From contig JAZKIX010000074.1 in assembly GCA_040384645.1 (NCBI GenBank), forward strand, positions 1 to 47,884: DNA of 47,884 bases. Direction: 5' to 3'. The notes beneath the pieces are model-generated. The model had not been told where the DNA came from, searched no databases, and saw only the letters and a list, made by a program, of their open reading frames with translations. A program made the position numbers and the translations under genes. Shown one piece after another: positions 1 through 7,604 of this stretch (position 1 is the stretch's first letter; every line of letters starts with the position of its first letter). The DNA comes from JAZKIX01 sp040384645 (GTDB taxonomy: Bacteria; Pseudomonadota; Gammaproteobacteria; Burkholderiales; Burkholderiaceae_D).

Positions 1-261
1 GGGTAAAGCGAATGCCAAGGGGGAAGACACAGTCAGCGCGGTGGCCAACAACCGACGCAGGACCGGGCTACAGCAATGTGGCAAAGGCATGATGTAAGCT
101 CCAAAATCAAGTCAACTTGCTGATTCAGTATTGCACACAGGGATCAAGGCGCTAGTGATTCTGGCGCTACGTCAATATTGTTCACAAATAACAAAAGCTT
201 TGCTTACCGGTCGCGTTTTGCCCTTTTGGTTGCATTTGGCGCCCATAAGAAGCGAGAGATA

Positions 262-798
262 ATGGATCCTGTTAATGCCTTGGCAGATAATGGCGCACGA
301 AAAGCACGAAATAAAATCCAAATTGGGAAATACATGACAGAGTCAGCTAGTTTTGTAGTGGTTTTACTATTCTTTTTTGGGTTTTTTGTATTGCTAATGC
401 GCTGGCTTACTGGCTGGTCGCAGCTAGAGAAAAATTATAAAGCCATCGACTTTTCTCTAAATCAACAGATTTCGGAAGGCTCGTATCGATGGGTGAAAGG
501 GGATTTCAAATTTTCGCAATTGATTCTCGCTGTCGAGTTGTATCCAACTTCTTTATGGTTTCGACCCAGCTTTCCACTCAACTTCCTATTAACGCCATTG
601 AGCATTCCATGGGAAGATATTTGCGAGGCAGAGTTAAGTCAGAATTTTTTTCTCTCAAAAGTTACACTACGTGTTTTACGATGCCCATTTGCCATTTGCA
701 TACATGGAGAAACTGGGAAGAGAATTCATGCAATGTTCAGAAATCGAACAATGACGATGATTGATGCATCGAAATTCTCTTTGAGTACTGTCGTGTAA
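262..798 (+). CDS. Hypothetical membrane-anchored protein
   Basis: I do not recognise this protein. The ATG at 262 gives 178 residues and has a purine-rich GAGAG a few bases ahead. An in-frame ATG at 178 would add 28 residues of unlikely composition, so 262 is preferred. Residues about 29-50 are strongly hydrophobic (FVVVLLFFFGFFVLL) and should form one membrane segment. The remaining ~125 residues are soluble and look beta-rich, with an IPWEDI motif of the kind seen in membrane-anchored PH-like domains; that resemblance is only an impression. The A/T-rich codon use differs from the cho gene that follows 30 bases downstream on the same strand. No function can be assigned. Confidence 0.55.
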   Translation: MDPVNALADNGARKARNKIQIGKYMTESASFVVVLLFFFGFFVLLMRWLTGWSQLEKNYKAIDFSLNQQISEGSYRWVKGDFKFSQLILAVELYPTSLWFRPSFPLNFLLTPLSIPWEDICEAELSQNFFLSKVTLRVLRCPFAICIHGETGKRIHAMFRNRTMTMIDASKFSLSTVV

Positions 799-828
799 GC
801 GCAAATCGCATAAGCGTAAATTAAAGAA

Positions 829-1731
829 ATGCCCCAGTCTTTCCGTCGCGCCCGAGTCACCTCCATCGGCCTCGTCATCCTGCCTGACCCAGCCGACGAT
901 TTTGAATATCCGGCCCATATCGACCGCGCCAGCCTCGACGCGCTGCCGCGCACATCCGGCGTCTACTTGTTTCGTGACTCGCAAAACACACCGCTCTATA
1001 TCGGCAAGAGCATCAATATCCGCAGCCGTGTGTTATCGCATTTGCGTACGCCGCAAGAAGCCGGTTTGCTACAACACAGTTGCCGGGTCGACTTTGTCCG
1101 TACCGCCGGCGAAATTGGCGCGCTATTGCTGGAGTCGCAATTGATCAAGCAATGGCAACCCGCCTACAACGCCCGGCTAAAACAGATTGGGCACATTTAT
1201 AAAATCGCATGCTATCCGGAACAGACCCGACCGCAGATCGTCGCCGTGAGCGAGATAGATGCAGTCGATGCCGATTTGTACGGTTTGTTCAGCTCCACAT
1301 ACAGCGCGGAACAAGGCTTGCGCGATTTGATCCGGCGCTATCGTTTGTGCCCGGCCTTGACCGGCCTGGAAAAGACTATCCATGGCCGTGCCTGTTTTTC
1401 GCATCAGCTGGGCCAATGTCTGGGCGCCTGCATCGGGCGCGAGAGTTTGCCTGAGCATCATGCGCGTTTGCGCCAGGCCTTGGCACAATTGCAAAACACA
1501 GTCTGGCCCTATGCCGGCCCCATTGGCATCGTGGAACAAGACGCCAGTTGGCGCCAAACGCATGTGGTGGATCGCTGGTGTTATCTCGGTTCGCTAGAAG
1601 GGCGGCGCAAAAAATTGACGCGTATATCGGGCCGGCCGGCGGTCGATATCGATACCTATAAGATCCTGGTCAGGCCGATGTTGTTGGGGACGCTCAAAAT
1701 AGTGCCCATCGTGCGCCATGGTTTAGGCTAA
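829..1731 (+). CDS. cho: Excinuclease Cho (UvrC homologue, GIY-YIG endonuclease)
   Basis: Cho makes the 3' incision of nucleotide excision repair in place of UvrC at bulky lesions. The protein is 300 residues, matching the ~295 of E. coli Cho and far short of UvrC (~600). It has only the N-terminal nuclease half: a GIY-YIG domain at about residues 42-120 (SGVYLFRD, LYIGKS, then R-S-R-V-LSH) followed by the UvrC-like segment with the Cys-containing CLGACIGR stretch near residue 200. The UvrC C-terminal RNase H-like and HhH domains are absent, as expected for Cho. In E. coli cho is LexA-controlled; I looked for a CTGT-N8-ACAG box upstream and did not find a convincing one. Confidence 0.9.
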   Translation: MPQSFRRARVTSIGLVILPDPADDFEYPAHIDRASLDALPRTSGVYLFRDSQNTPLYIGKSINIRSRVLSHLRTPQEAGLLQHSCRVDFVRTAGEIGALLLESQLIKQWQPAYNARLKQIGHIYKIACYPEQTRPQIVAVSEIDAVDADLYGLFSSTYSAEQGLRDLIRRYRLCPALTGLEKTIHGRACFSHQLGQCLGACIGRESLPEHHARLRQALAQLQNTVWPYAGPIGIVEQDASWRQTHVVDRWCYLGSLEGRRKKLTRISGRPAVDIDTYKILVRPMLLGTLKIVPIVRHGLG

Positions 1732-1945
1732 TGTGCCGCCATACTTTATCTACAATGACCGCGCTAGTCAGTGTGTAGTTCTGGCGAATTGGCGGTGGCG
1801 TTCGACCGCTTGGCGGGCAAGATGGAAAACAAATCGGTCACCGAAATCGGGCATAGTCAGGGTGCGCTGATATGGCGCGGCTTATTGGTTAAATTATTTT
1901 AAGCGCCATTTCGGCGAGTTAGCGAGATTCAGCTAAGGCACCGTT

Positions 1946-2467
1946 CTAATTTGCTGTCCAGCCGAGCTTGGAAGAGATGAAACTGGTAATAAAATAGGCG
2001 ATTATTAACATACCGAAAAATGACTTACTCATTTTCGATAGTAAATCGGCAATCGATTTTGTAACCACTTCGTCTGTCGCCATATTGATATTCGGATCGT
2101 CAATTTTGTACGTGGTGGTAACAGAATTGGTAAATAGGTATTTGTCCGGGCCATACTTCGATGGCGTAAAGCCACCGTGATACTCCTTTCCTTTGACAGA
2201 AAATACGTAAGACATGAAATAAGAATCGACATAGACCTTCCTTTTCATCACTCTTGACTTTTTACTGCTCAATATTTTTGCTTCTATCACAGTTGAATTT
2301 TTAGAAAAATCTGGATTTTCTAAATACTGTTTTATATCGCCTGTTCCAAATAGAAATAGAGAAAACATCGGCAAAAATAAGGTGAGAAATAGCCCGATAC
2401 TTTTTTTATTCACAACTTTATCCTCTGGATTTGCATTGGTAGCGATATCACCATTGTATTCACTCAA
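1946..2467 (-). CDS. DUF3592-like membrane protein
   Basis: A hypothetical protein of 173 residues. A hydrophilic N-terminus is followed by a membrane segment at about residues 24-42 (GLFLTLFLPMFSLFLFGTG), a ~100-residue polar domain, and a second hydrophobic segment at about 150-167 (FFGMLIIAYFITSFI). The two segments enclosing a domain with Y-x-F-x-V-x-G-x-x-Y and a later PxxYxxxxP-like region recall DUF3592 proteins, whose function is unknown. The gene is convergent with cho and stands alone. It is A/T-rich compared with its neighbours, which may indicate recent acquisition. The family call is tentative; that it is a gene is more secure. Confidence 0.55.
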   Translation of the reverse strand: MSEYNGDIATNANPEDKVVNKKSIGLFLTLFLPMFSLFLFGTGDIKQYLENPDFSKNSTVIEAKILSSKKSRVMKRKVYVDSYFMSYVFSVKGKEYHGGFTPSKYGPDKYLFTNSVTTTYKIDDPNINMATDEVVTKSIADLLSKMSKSFFGMLIIAYFITSFISSKLGWTAN

Positions 2468-2809
2468 GTTGAAATCAAAAAAGTCAATTTGACGCTGACG
2501 ACCTCTGGCTAGAGGGCGTGGTGCATTTATGATTTAAGGAGCGGATAGCTTTGCGCAACGCCTAAAACAATCGCAAATATCGATTGCACCAATGTGTTTC
2601 TTTTCGTTAAGATTGGCTGCGCACGAATTAATTGCGAATGTCCCTTCCATATTGCGCTTTTTAGAAACATGCTTTGGCGATACATTGAAATAAAAATGCA
2701 GTAAAAAGCACGCCAGGCCAGTAGCCATCTCCCTTTGATACATAGCAGCAAACCGCAAGTGTTTAGTTACGTCAAACGTAAATTTGTAATCTAATTAAGG
2801 ATCCGCCGT
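2468..2809. other. Intergenic stretch, no supported gene
   Basis: About 340 bases between a minus-strand membrane protein and a plus-strand binding protein. Two overlapping minus-strand frames of 74 codons (2527-2758) are open, but neither has protein-like composition or a recognisable relative, and they overlap each other almost completely. The right part must carry the promoter of the downstream gene. I see no repeat or hairpin of note. Confidence 0.5.
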
Positions 2810-3739
2810 ATGAACCGGACTATAAATAATTTCGCCATTATTGGACTCAGTCTTGTAATAGGCCAATCAAGTTTTGCTGCCAATAAAACTATCGGCTTGG
2901 CATTTCCTTCTGCCGATCATGGCTGGATGGGTGCCATCATCAAAAATGCCGAAGACCAAGCCAAGGCACAAGGTGTCAAGTATGTATTGACCACGGCGTC
3001 CGACCCCAATAAACAAACCAACGATATCGAAAATTTGATCGCCAAAAAGGTGGATGCTGTCGTCATCTTGCCGGTCGAAAATGACGTTATGAACTTTGTC
3101 GCTGCGCGGCTGAGAGCAGCAAAAATTCCCTTGATCGTGGTGGATCGTGAACTGAAGACGCCTTATTTCGCGGCGCTGGTGCGTGGCGACAATGTCGGCA
3201 TTGGTGTTAATGCCGGCAAGTATTTATGTAATGCCCTGGGCGGTAAAGGCAATGTGGTTGAAATCATTGGCGTACCGGCCTCGGTGACAACGCAACGTAG
3301 CACCGGGTTTCGCCAAGCGCGCAAGGCTTGTCCCGGCTTGAAGCTGGTCGATTATCAGGCCGGGGATTTCAGTAAAGACAAGGCATATGCAACGATGCAA
3401 AAAATCCTGAAGTTGCAGCCGAAAATCGATGCCATTTACACGCATGATGACGAAATGGCCCTGGGTGTATTGCAAGCGGTGCAAGAAGCTAAACGCAGCG
3501 ACGTCAAAGTCATTACCGGCGCTGGCGGCAATAAGGAAGTCTACAAACTGATCATGGATGGCAATTCCTTGATCAAGGCAACTTTTGTCTATTCACCCTT
3601 GATGGTAAAAGACGCCGTCAAACTTGCTGAAGCCGTGGCCAGTGGTCAGGCGCCCAAGCAAAAAGTAATGGTCATACCAGCGACGGAAGTAACGGCAGGC
3701 AATGTTGCTCAATACTTCGACGCCCAAGCCAATTATTAA
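2810..3739 (+). CDS. Periplasmic sugar-binding protein (RbsB-like, type 1 PBP)
   Basis: A periplasmic substrate-binding protein of the ribose/galactose type, which delivers a ligand to an ABC importer or chemoreceptor. The 309 residues begin with a Sec signal peptide (cleavage after SSFA, about residue 23). The fold signature follows: IGLAFPSADHGWMGAIIKNA, then NLIAKKVDAVVILPVEND, then IPLIVVDRE. The second lobe has AIYTHDDEMALGVLQAV. An AAGGA ribosome-binding site lies 10 bases before the ATG. No permease or ATPase gene is next to it, so it is an orphan; the ligand cannot be read from sequence. The pyrimidine cluster downstream makes a nucleoside or ribose-like ligand a reasonable guess, but only a guess. 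Confidence 0.85.
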   Translation: MNRTINNFAIIGLSLVIGQSSFAANKTIGLAFPSADHGWMGAIIKNAEDQAKAQGVKYVLTTASDPNKQTNDIENLIAKKVDAVVILPVENDVMNFVAARLRAAKIPLIVVDRELKTPYFAALVRGDNVGIGVNAGKYLCNALGGKGNVVEIIGVPASVTTQRSTGFRQARKACPGLKLVDYQAGDFSKDKAYATMQKILKLQPKIDAIYTHDDEMALGVLQAVQEAKRSDVKVITGAGGNKEVYKLIMDGNSLIKATFVYSPLMVKDAVKLAEAVASGQAPKQKVMVIPATEVTAGNVAQYFDAQANY

Positions 3740-3776
3740 GTTTGCCCAAAGTTTAAGTACTCGGCTTTTGTAGGCC

Positions 3777-3808
3777 ATGCGCAATAACAGAACGATGTTA
3801 TTGCGCAT
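3777..3808 (+). terminator. 13-bp perfect stem-loop after the binding protein
   Basis: ATGCGCAATAACA and its exact reverse complement are separated by a six-base loop (GAACGA), 38 bases after the stop codon of the binding-protein gene. There is no T-run after it, so it is not a classical intrinsic terminator; it may protect or end the transcript. Confidence 0.5.
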
Positions 3809-3850
3809 CAATTTGCGCTGCTCTGTATCCTGCTTGGTACATCATATTAA

Positions 3851-3927
3851 GGGAGTATATGCCTAAATAGTGGCTTTCCCGCGCGGTTCTGTTGCCTCTT
3901 TAAATATACACACTGGAGTATATTTCG
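3851..3927 (+). repeat. Dispersed ~78-bp repeat, copy A
   Basis: Copy A of the eight-member family described in the findings. It starts GGGAGTATATGCC, has a CCCGCGCGGTTCTGTTGCC core, and ends with ATACACACTGGAGTATATTT. In this copy both ends carry the same GGAGTATAT word as a direct repeat. It lies between the binding-protein gene and the URC1-like gene, about 195 bases before the latter's start. Confidence 0.8.
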
Positions 3928-4121
3928 CTGTGTTTGCCCCCAAACGCTTGCGCCAGCCGTCGCCCGCGGCCTTCATTCCCCTGCGAAAAAGTGCTAGCCC
4001 GACTTCGACACAATCGTTTATATTGCATTGACGTATAACAATATTGACAGTGCGATTTTTACCGATCATTGCTGGAGTAACAATCTAGTGTTTTTGACGA
4101 TGTCGTGTTTGGAGGCTCATC

Positions 4122-5366
4122 ATGTCTGATCATATTGTTCTCACCTCCCATTCCCAAGGGCGCAAGGAAAACACCGGCACCGAGATTCATTGGGGCGCCG
4201 ACAGTGCAGCGGCACGCGGACCGATTGTCGCTAGCCTGACGACGCCGCAACATCGCAATGCAATTGGCACTCACTCTGGCGCATATGCAATTTACCGCGC
4301 GCTGGCCGTGGCATCGGGCGCGCTGGATCGGGACCACCGGCCCGACTTTACCAACACGGCGCCGGCCGAAGCGATCGGGCCGCATCCACAGTGGGCCAAC
4401 CCAGAAAAAATCGTTTCGCTCGACCCATACGGTCACATGGTATCGACCGCTTTTGCATCGCAAATCGCCGCCGGGATCGATATCCGGCCTTCGATTGCCA
4501 TCACCAAAGCACACATCAATATGCCGGAATTAAAAGACGCCATCGTCGCCGGCAGACTCACGCCCGATGGCGATATCTTGACCGCCAACGGCGATGTGCG
4601 CGTGACCAAGGCGGCTATCGATCCAGTGTGGTATTTGCCGGGACTGGCGGCGCGATTCAAGATTAAAGAAAGTGCCTTGCGGCGCGCCCTGTTCGAACAA
4701 ACCGGCGGCATGTTCCCGGAGCTGGTGACGCGCTTCGACCTCAAGGTATTTTTGCCGCCGATTGGCGGCATGACGCTCTACTGTTTCGGCGATATCACCG
4801 CGCTCGGCAAACCGGAAACCAAGGTGGCATGCCGTGTGCATGATGAATGCAATGGCTCGGATGTGTTTGGCTCCGACATCTGCACTTGCCGCCCGTATCT
4901 GGCGCATGGGATTGAAGTATGCATCGACATGGCGCAACAGGGCGGGGTCGGGCTGGTCATTTACAACCGCAAGGAAGGCCGCGCACTGGGCGAAGTGACG
5001 AAGTTTTTAGTCTATAACGCCCGCAAGCGCCAAGTCGGCGGTGACCGCGCCGAGACCTATTTTGCCCGCACCGAATGTGTGGCCGGGGTGCAGGACATGC
5101 GCTTCCAGGAATTGATGCCGGATGTATTCCATTGGCTCGGCATCAAGCGCATCGACCGCTGGGCGTCGATGAGCAATATGAAGCACGAGGCTTTGGTCGA
5201 GCAAGGCATTGAGGTTGTGGAGCGGGTGCCGATTCCCGATTCGCTGATCCCGGCCGATGCACGGGTCGAGATGGATGCCAAAGTGGCGGCAGGATATTTT
5301 GCCGCGGAGGCGCCGGTATCGATGGCGGAGCTGGCGATGGCGAAGGGCAGGGGATTGAGCGAGTAG
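4122..5366 (+). CDS. urc1: GTP cyclohydrolase II-like protein of the URC uracil-catabolism type (URC1)
   Basis: A 414-residue GTP cyclohydrolase II homologue that carries a ~200-residue N-terminal extension instead of a DHBP synthase domain; this is the architecture of URC1 of the fungal uracil-catabolism (URC) pathway. The C-terminal catalytic half keeps the zinc cysteines (CRVHDEC, then SDICTC; about residues 242, 253, 255) and the NRKEGRALGEVTK motif that corresponds to the RQEGR region of RibA. The ATG is preceded by TTTGGAGG. The next genes are URC4 (DUF1688) and upp, the two other known URC partners, which is why I assign it to uracil breakdown rather than riboflavin synthesis. The exact reaction of URC1 is, to my knowledge, not firmly settled. 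Confidence 0.88.
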   Translation: MSDHIVLTSHSQGRKENTGTEIHWGADSAAARGPIVASLTTPQHRNAIGTHSGAYAIYRALAVASGALDRDHRPDFTNTAPAEAIGPHPQWANPEKIVSLDPYGHMVSTAFASQIAAGIDIRPSIAITKAHINMPELKDAIVAGRLTPDGDILTANGDVRVTKAAIDPVWYLPGLAARFKIKESALRRALFEQTGGMFPELVTRFDLKVFLPPIGGMTLYCFGDITALGKPETKVACRVHDECNGSDVFGSDICTCRPYLAHGIEVCIDMAQQGGVGLVIYNRKEGRALGEVTKFLVYNARKRQVGGDRAETYFARTECVAGVQDMRFQELMPDVFHWLGIKRIDRWASMSNMKHEALVEQGIEVVERVPIPDSLIPADARVEMDAKVAAGYFAAEAPVSMAELAMAKGRGLSE

Positions 5367-5430
5367 TTGAGTATATGAAGTTGGGCAGGGTTTTTGGCAA
5401 TTTTGTGGATAAATGAAATTGCGCAGAAAA

Positions 5431-5557
5431 GTTCCCTCCCATTCAAGGGAAGGGTTAGGCTGGGGATGGGTTTCTTGTGCTATTGCTGCGGCAGAAACCT
5501 ATCCCGACCTTCCCCTCAGGTCGAGCGCCGCTGACCGAGCGCCTTGAAGGGGAAGGA
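5431..5557. repeat. Imperfect inverted repeat between urc1 and urc4
   Basis: Two arms, GGCTGGGGATGGGTTTC (about 5458-5474) and GAAACCTATCCCGACC, face each other around a ~20-base spacer, with outer arms rich in CCCTTCCC/GGGAAGG. A second hairpin-like part (TCGAGCGCCGCTGACCGAGCG) follows. It looks like a REP-type genomic palindrome, lies inside the putative urc operon, and its last bases touch the urc4 start region. Confidence 0.5.
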
Positions 5558-5579
5558 GAAAACCGAAGGGGCCAGACAA

Positions 5580-6836
5580 ATGCACACGCACACCGTTGAC
5601 GATTCCCCCACCGGCTGGCACACGCCAGTCGGCGACCACCACCCCGCCGCGCCCTTGCTCACGGCCCGCGCCGTGCGCAGCCATTGTGCGCAAATCATGG
5701 CCTTGGCCGAACGCGATGCGGCGCCCCATTTCACCTGGCATCCCGAACAATTGGATGCCTGCGCAACCTACGTCGCCGCGACCATCCGGCAGCAATATCC
5801 CGATTTGCAAGTGCCATATCACAGTCGCTGGCGTCATTTTGAAGCCGGCGGCATCGACCGCTGGGGCCAGCTCGCCAAGTTACATGAATTGAGCGGCGCA
5901 GAACTGGCGCGCACCCGCATCGACCTGGTGATTCCTAGCGTGTTATTGGATGCCGGCGCCGGCGCCGATTGGCGTTATGTCGATCATGCATATGGCATGA
6001 CCTTGAGCCGCTCCGAAGGCTTGGGCGTGGCCAGTCTGGCCTTGTTTGAAAGCGGCGCTTTGTCGGCCGATCCGCGCCACGCCTTGCGGGCCGACGCCAG
6101 CGCATTGGCGAAATTGACGACGGCCACGGTGGCGCAGGCATTCCAGCTTGACGCCGACAATCCATTGGTGGGCGTGCAGGGCAGGACCGAATTATTGCAA
6201 CGACTCGGTGCTGTCACGGCAGCCACGCCAGCGGTGTTCGGTACGCCGGCGCGGCTTGGCAATCTGTACGATTATCTGGCTGCCCATGCGGTTGATGGCC
6301 GGATCGAAGCAGCCTTTATTCTGACGACACTGCTGCGCGCGCTTGGGCCGGTCTGGCCCGGCCGTATCCAGTCGCATGGCGTGTCGTTGGGCGATTGCTG
6401 GCGTTGCCCCGATACCGATGACGGTTTGCTGCCGTTTCATAAACTGACGCAATGGCTGACGTATTCGCTGCTCGAACCACTGGAGCAAGCAGGTTTACGC
6501 ATAACAGGACTGGATCAATTGACTGGTTTGCCGGAATATCGCAACGGCGGTTTACTGCTCGACTTTGGCGTCCTGGTGCCACGCAATGCGGCTTTTTTCA
6601 CCGATCATTTGCACGTCGATACACCCGCTGTGATCGAGTGGCGTGCGCTCACCGTCATCGCGCTGGATCGTCTGGCGGTAGTAGTACGCAGCAAGTTGGG
6701 CGTAAGTGCGGCGGATTTCCCGCTGGCACGCATACTCGAAGGCGGCACTTGGGCAGCAGGGCGCAGGATCGCCGCAGAACGTCGGCCCGGTGGCCCACCG
6801 CCGGTGACGATTGTCAGCGATGGCACCGTATTTTGA
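5580..6836 (+). CDS. urc4: URC4/Urg3 family protein (DUF1688)
   Basis: A 418-residue DUF1688 protein, the family of yeast URC4 and fungal urg3, required for breakdown of uracil after its conversion to UMP; the biochemical step is not established. Family features are visible: HSRWRHFEAGGIDRW, VIPSVLLDAGAGADWRY, SRSEGLGVASL, and near the C-terminus TGLPEYRNGGLLLDFGVL. I place the start at the ATG at 5580 (MHTHTVDD); an in-frame ATG at 5544 lies in the repeat just upstream and adds only twelve residues. It is followed 22 bases later by upp, so the two are almost certainly co-transcribed. It has no similarity to the classical reductive (Pyd) or Rut pathway enzymes. Confidence 0.88.
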   Translation: MHTHTVDDSPTGWHTPVGDHHPAAPLLTARAVRSHCAQIMALAERDAAPHFTWHPEQLDACATYVAATIRQQYPDLQVPYHSRWRHFEAGGIDRWGQLAKLHELSGAELARTRIDLVIPSVLLDAGAGADWRYVDHAYGMTLSRSEGLGVASLALFESGALSADPRHALRADASALAKLTTATVAQAFQLDADNPLVGVQGRTELLQRLGAVTAATPAVFGTPARLGNLYDYLAAHAVDGRIEAAFILTTLLRALGPVWPGRIQSHGVSLGDCWRCPDTDDGLLPFHKLTQWLTYSLLEPLEQAGLRITGLDQLTGLPEYRNGGLLLDFGVLVPRNAAFFTDHLHVDTPAVIEWRALTVIALDRLAVVVRSKLGVSAADFPLARILEGGTWAAGRRIAAERRPGGPPPVTIVSDGTVF

Positions 6837-6858
6837 TCAATAGAACCTGGGAGAAATC

Positions 6859-7491
6859 ATGAGCAATATGGTCACCGTCATCCAACATCCGTTGATCCAG
6901 CATAAATTAACGTTTATGCGCAGTGCAGAAACGACTACCGACAATTTCCGCCGTTTGTTGCGCGAAATAAGCCAGATGCTGGCCTACGAAGTGACGCGCG
7001 ATTTGCCGACCGAAATGATCACCATCAATACACCGCTAGCAACCATCGAATCGGCCGTCATCAGTGGTAAAAAGCTCTGCCTGGTATCGATCCTGCGCGC
7101 CGGCAATGGCATGCTGGACGGCATGTTGGACGTATTGCCCGCCGCCCGCGTTGGGCATATCGGCCTGTACCGCGACCACGAAACGCTGGAGCCAATTGAA
7201 TATTATTTCAAGATGCCCGACGACATCGGCGAGCGGTTGGTGATCGTGGTCGACCCAATGCTGGCGACCGGCAATTCCGCCGTGGCGGCGCTCAATCGCC
7301 TGAAGGAAAACGGCGCCAACGCCATCAAATATGTCTGTTTGTTGGCCGCGCCAGAAGGCATCGCCAACCTACGCGCCGCACATCCCGACGTGCCGATTAC
7401 CACGGCGGCATTGGATCAAAAGCTCAATGAAAACGGCTATATCTTGCCGGGGCTGGGCGATGCGGGTGATCGGATGTTTGGAACGCGCTGA
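6859..7491 (+). CDS. upp: Uracil phosphoribosyltransferase
   Basis: Converts uracil and PRPP to UMP and pyrophosphate in the cytoplasm. The 210-residue length is standard. The PRPP loop is clear (LVIVVDPMLATGNSA, about residues 129-143), as are the N-terminal VIQHPLIQHKLTFMR and the C-terminal uracil-recognition stretch GYILPGLGDAGDRMFGT. A GGGAG ribosome-binding site precedes the ATG, and the gene starts 22 bases after urc4. In the URC pathway this salvage enzyme supplies the UMP or related nucleotide that is then degraded, so here it is probably catabolic as well as salvage. Confidence 0.96.
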   Translation: MSNMVTVIQHPLIQHKLTFMRSAETTTDNFRRLLREISQMLAYEVTRDLPTEMITINTPLATIESAVISGKKLCLVSILRAGNGMLDGMLDVLPAARVGHIGLYRDHETLEPIEYYFKMPDDIGERLVIVVDPMLATGNSAVAALNRLKENGANAIKYVCLLAAPEGIANLRAAHPDVPITTAALDQKLNENGYILPGLGDAGDRMFGTR

Positions 7492-7604
7492 CAACGTTAT
7501 TTCTCGTGGGCCGCAGCCACGGCGCTTCCACGAAGGCAAAAAATAGCGCAGTGTAGCTTGGGTTTAAGGAGTCGATTTCATGGCACTCAGCAGGACAGCC
7601 AATC

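Noticed and set aside
2..97. A frame open from the left edge ending KGMM stop, possibly the end of an upstream gene.
   Set aside because: Only 31 codons, no recognisable similarity, and composition is not clearly protein-like; it cannot be supported from this window.
780..830. Possible LexA box before cho.
   Set aside because: TACTGTCGTGTAAGCGCA has one CTGT half but no ACAG partner at the right distance.
1780..1903. A frame reading GELAVAFDRLAGKMEN then VTEIGHSQGALIW, recalling a HAMP end or an alpha/beta-hydrolase GHSQG motif.
   Set aside because: No start codon and only about 40 codons; the two resemblances contradict each other. At most a remnant.
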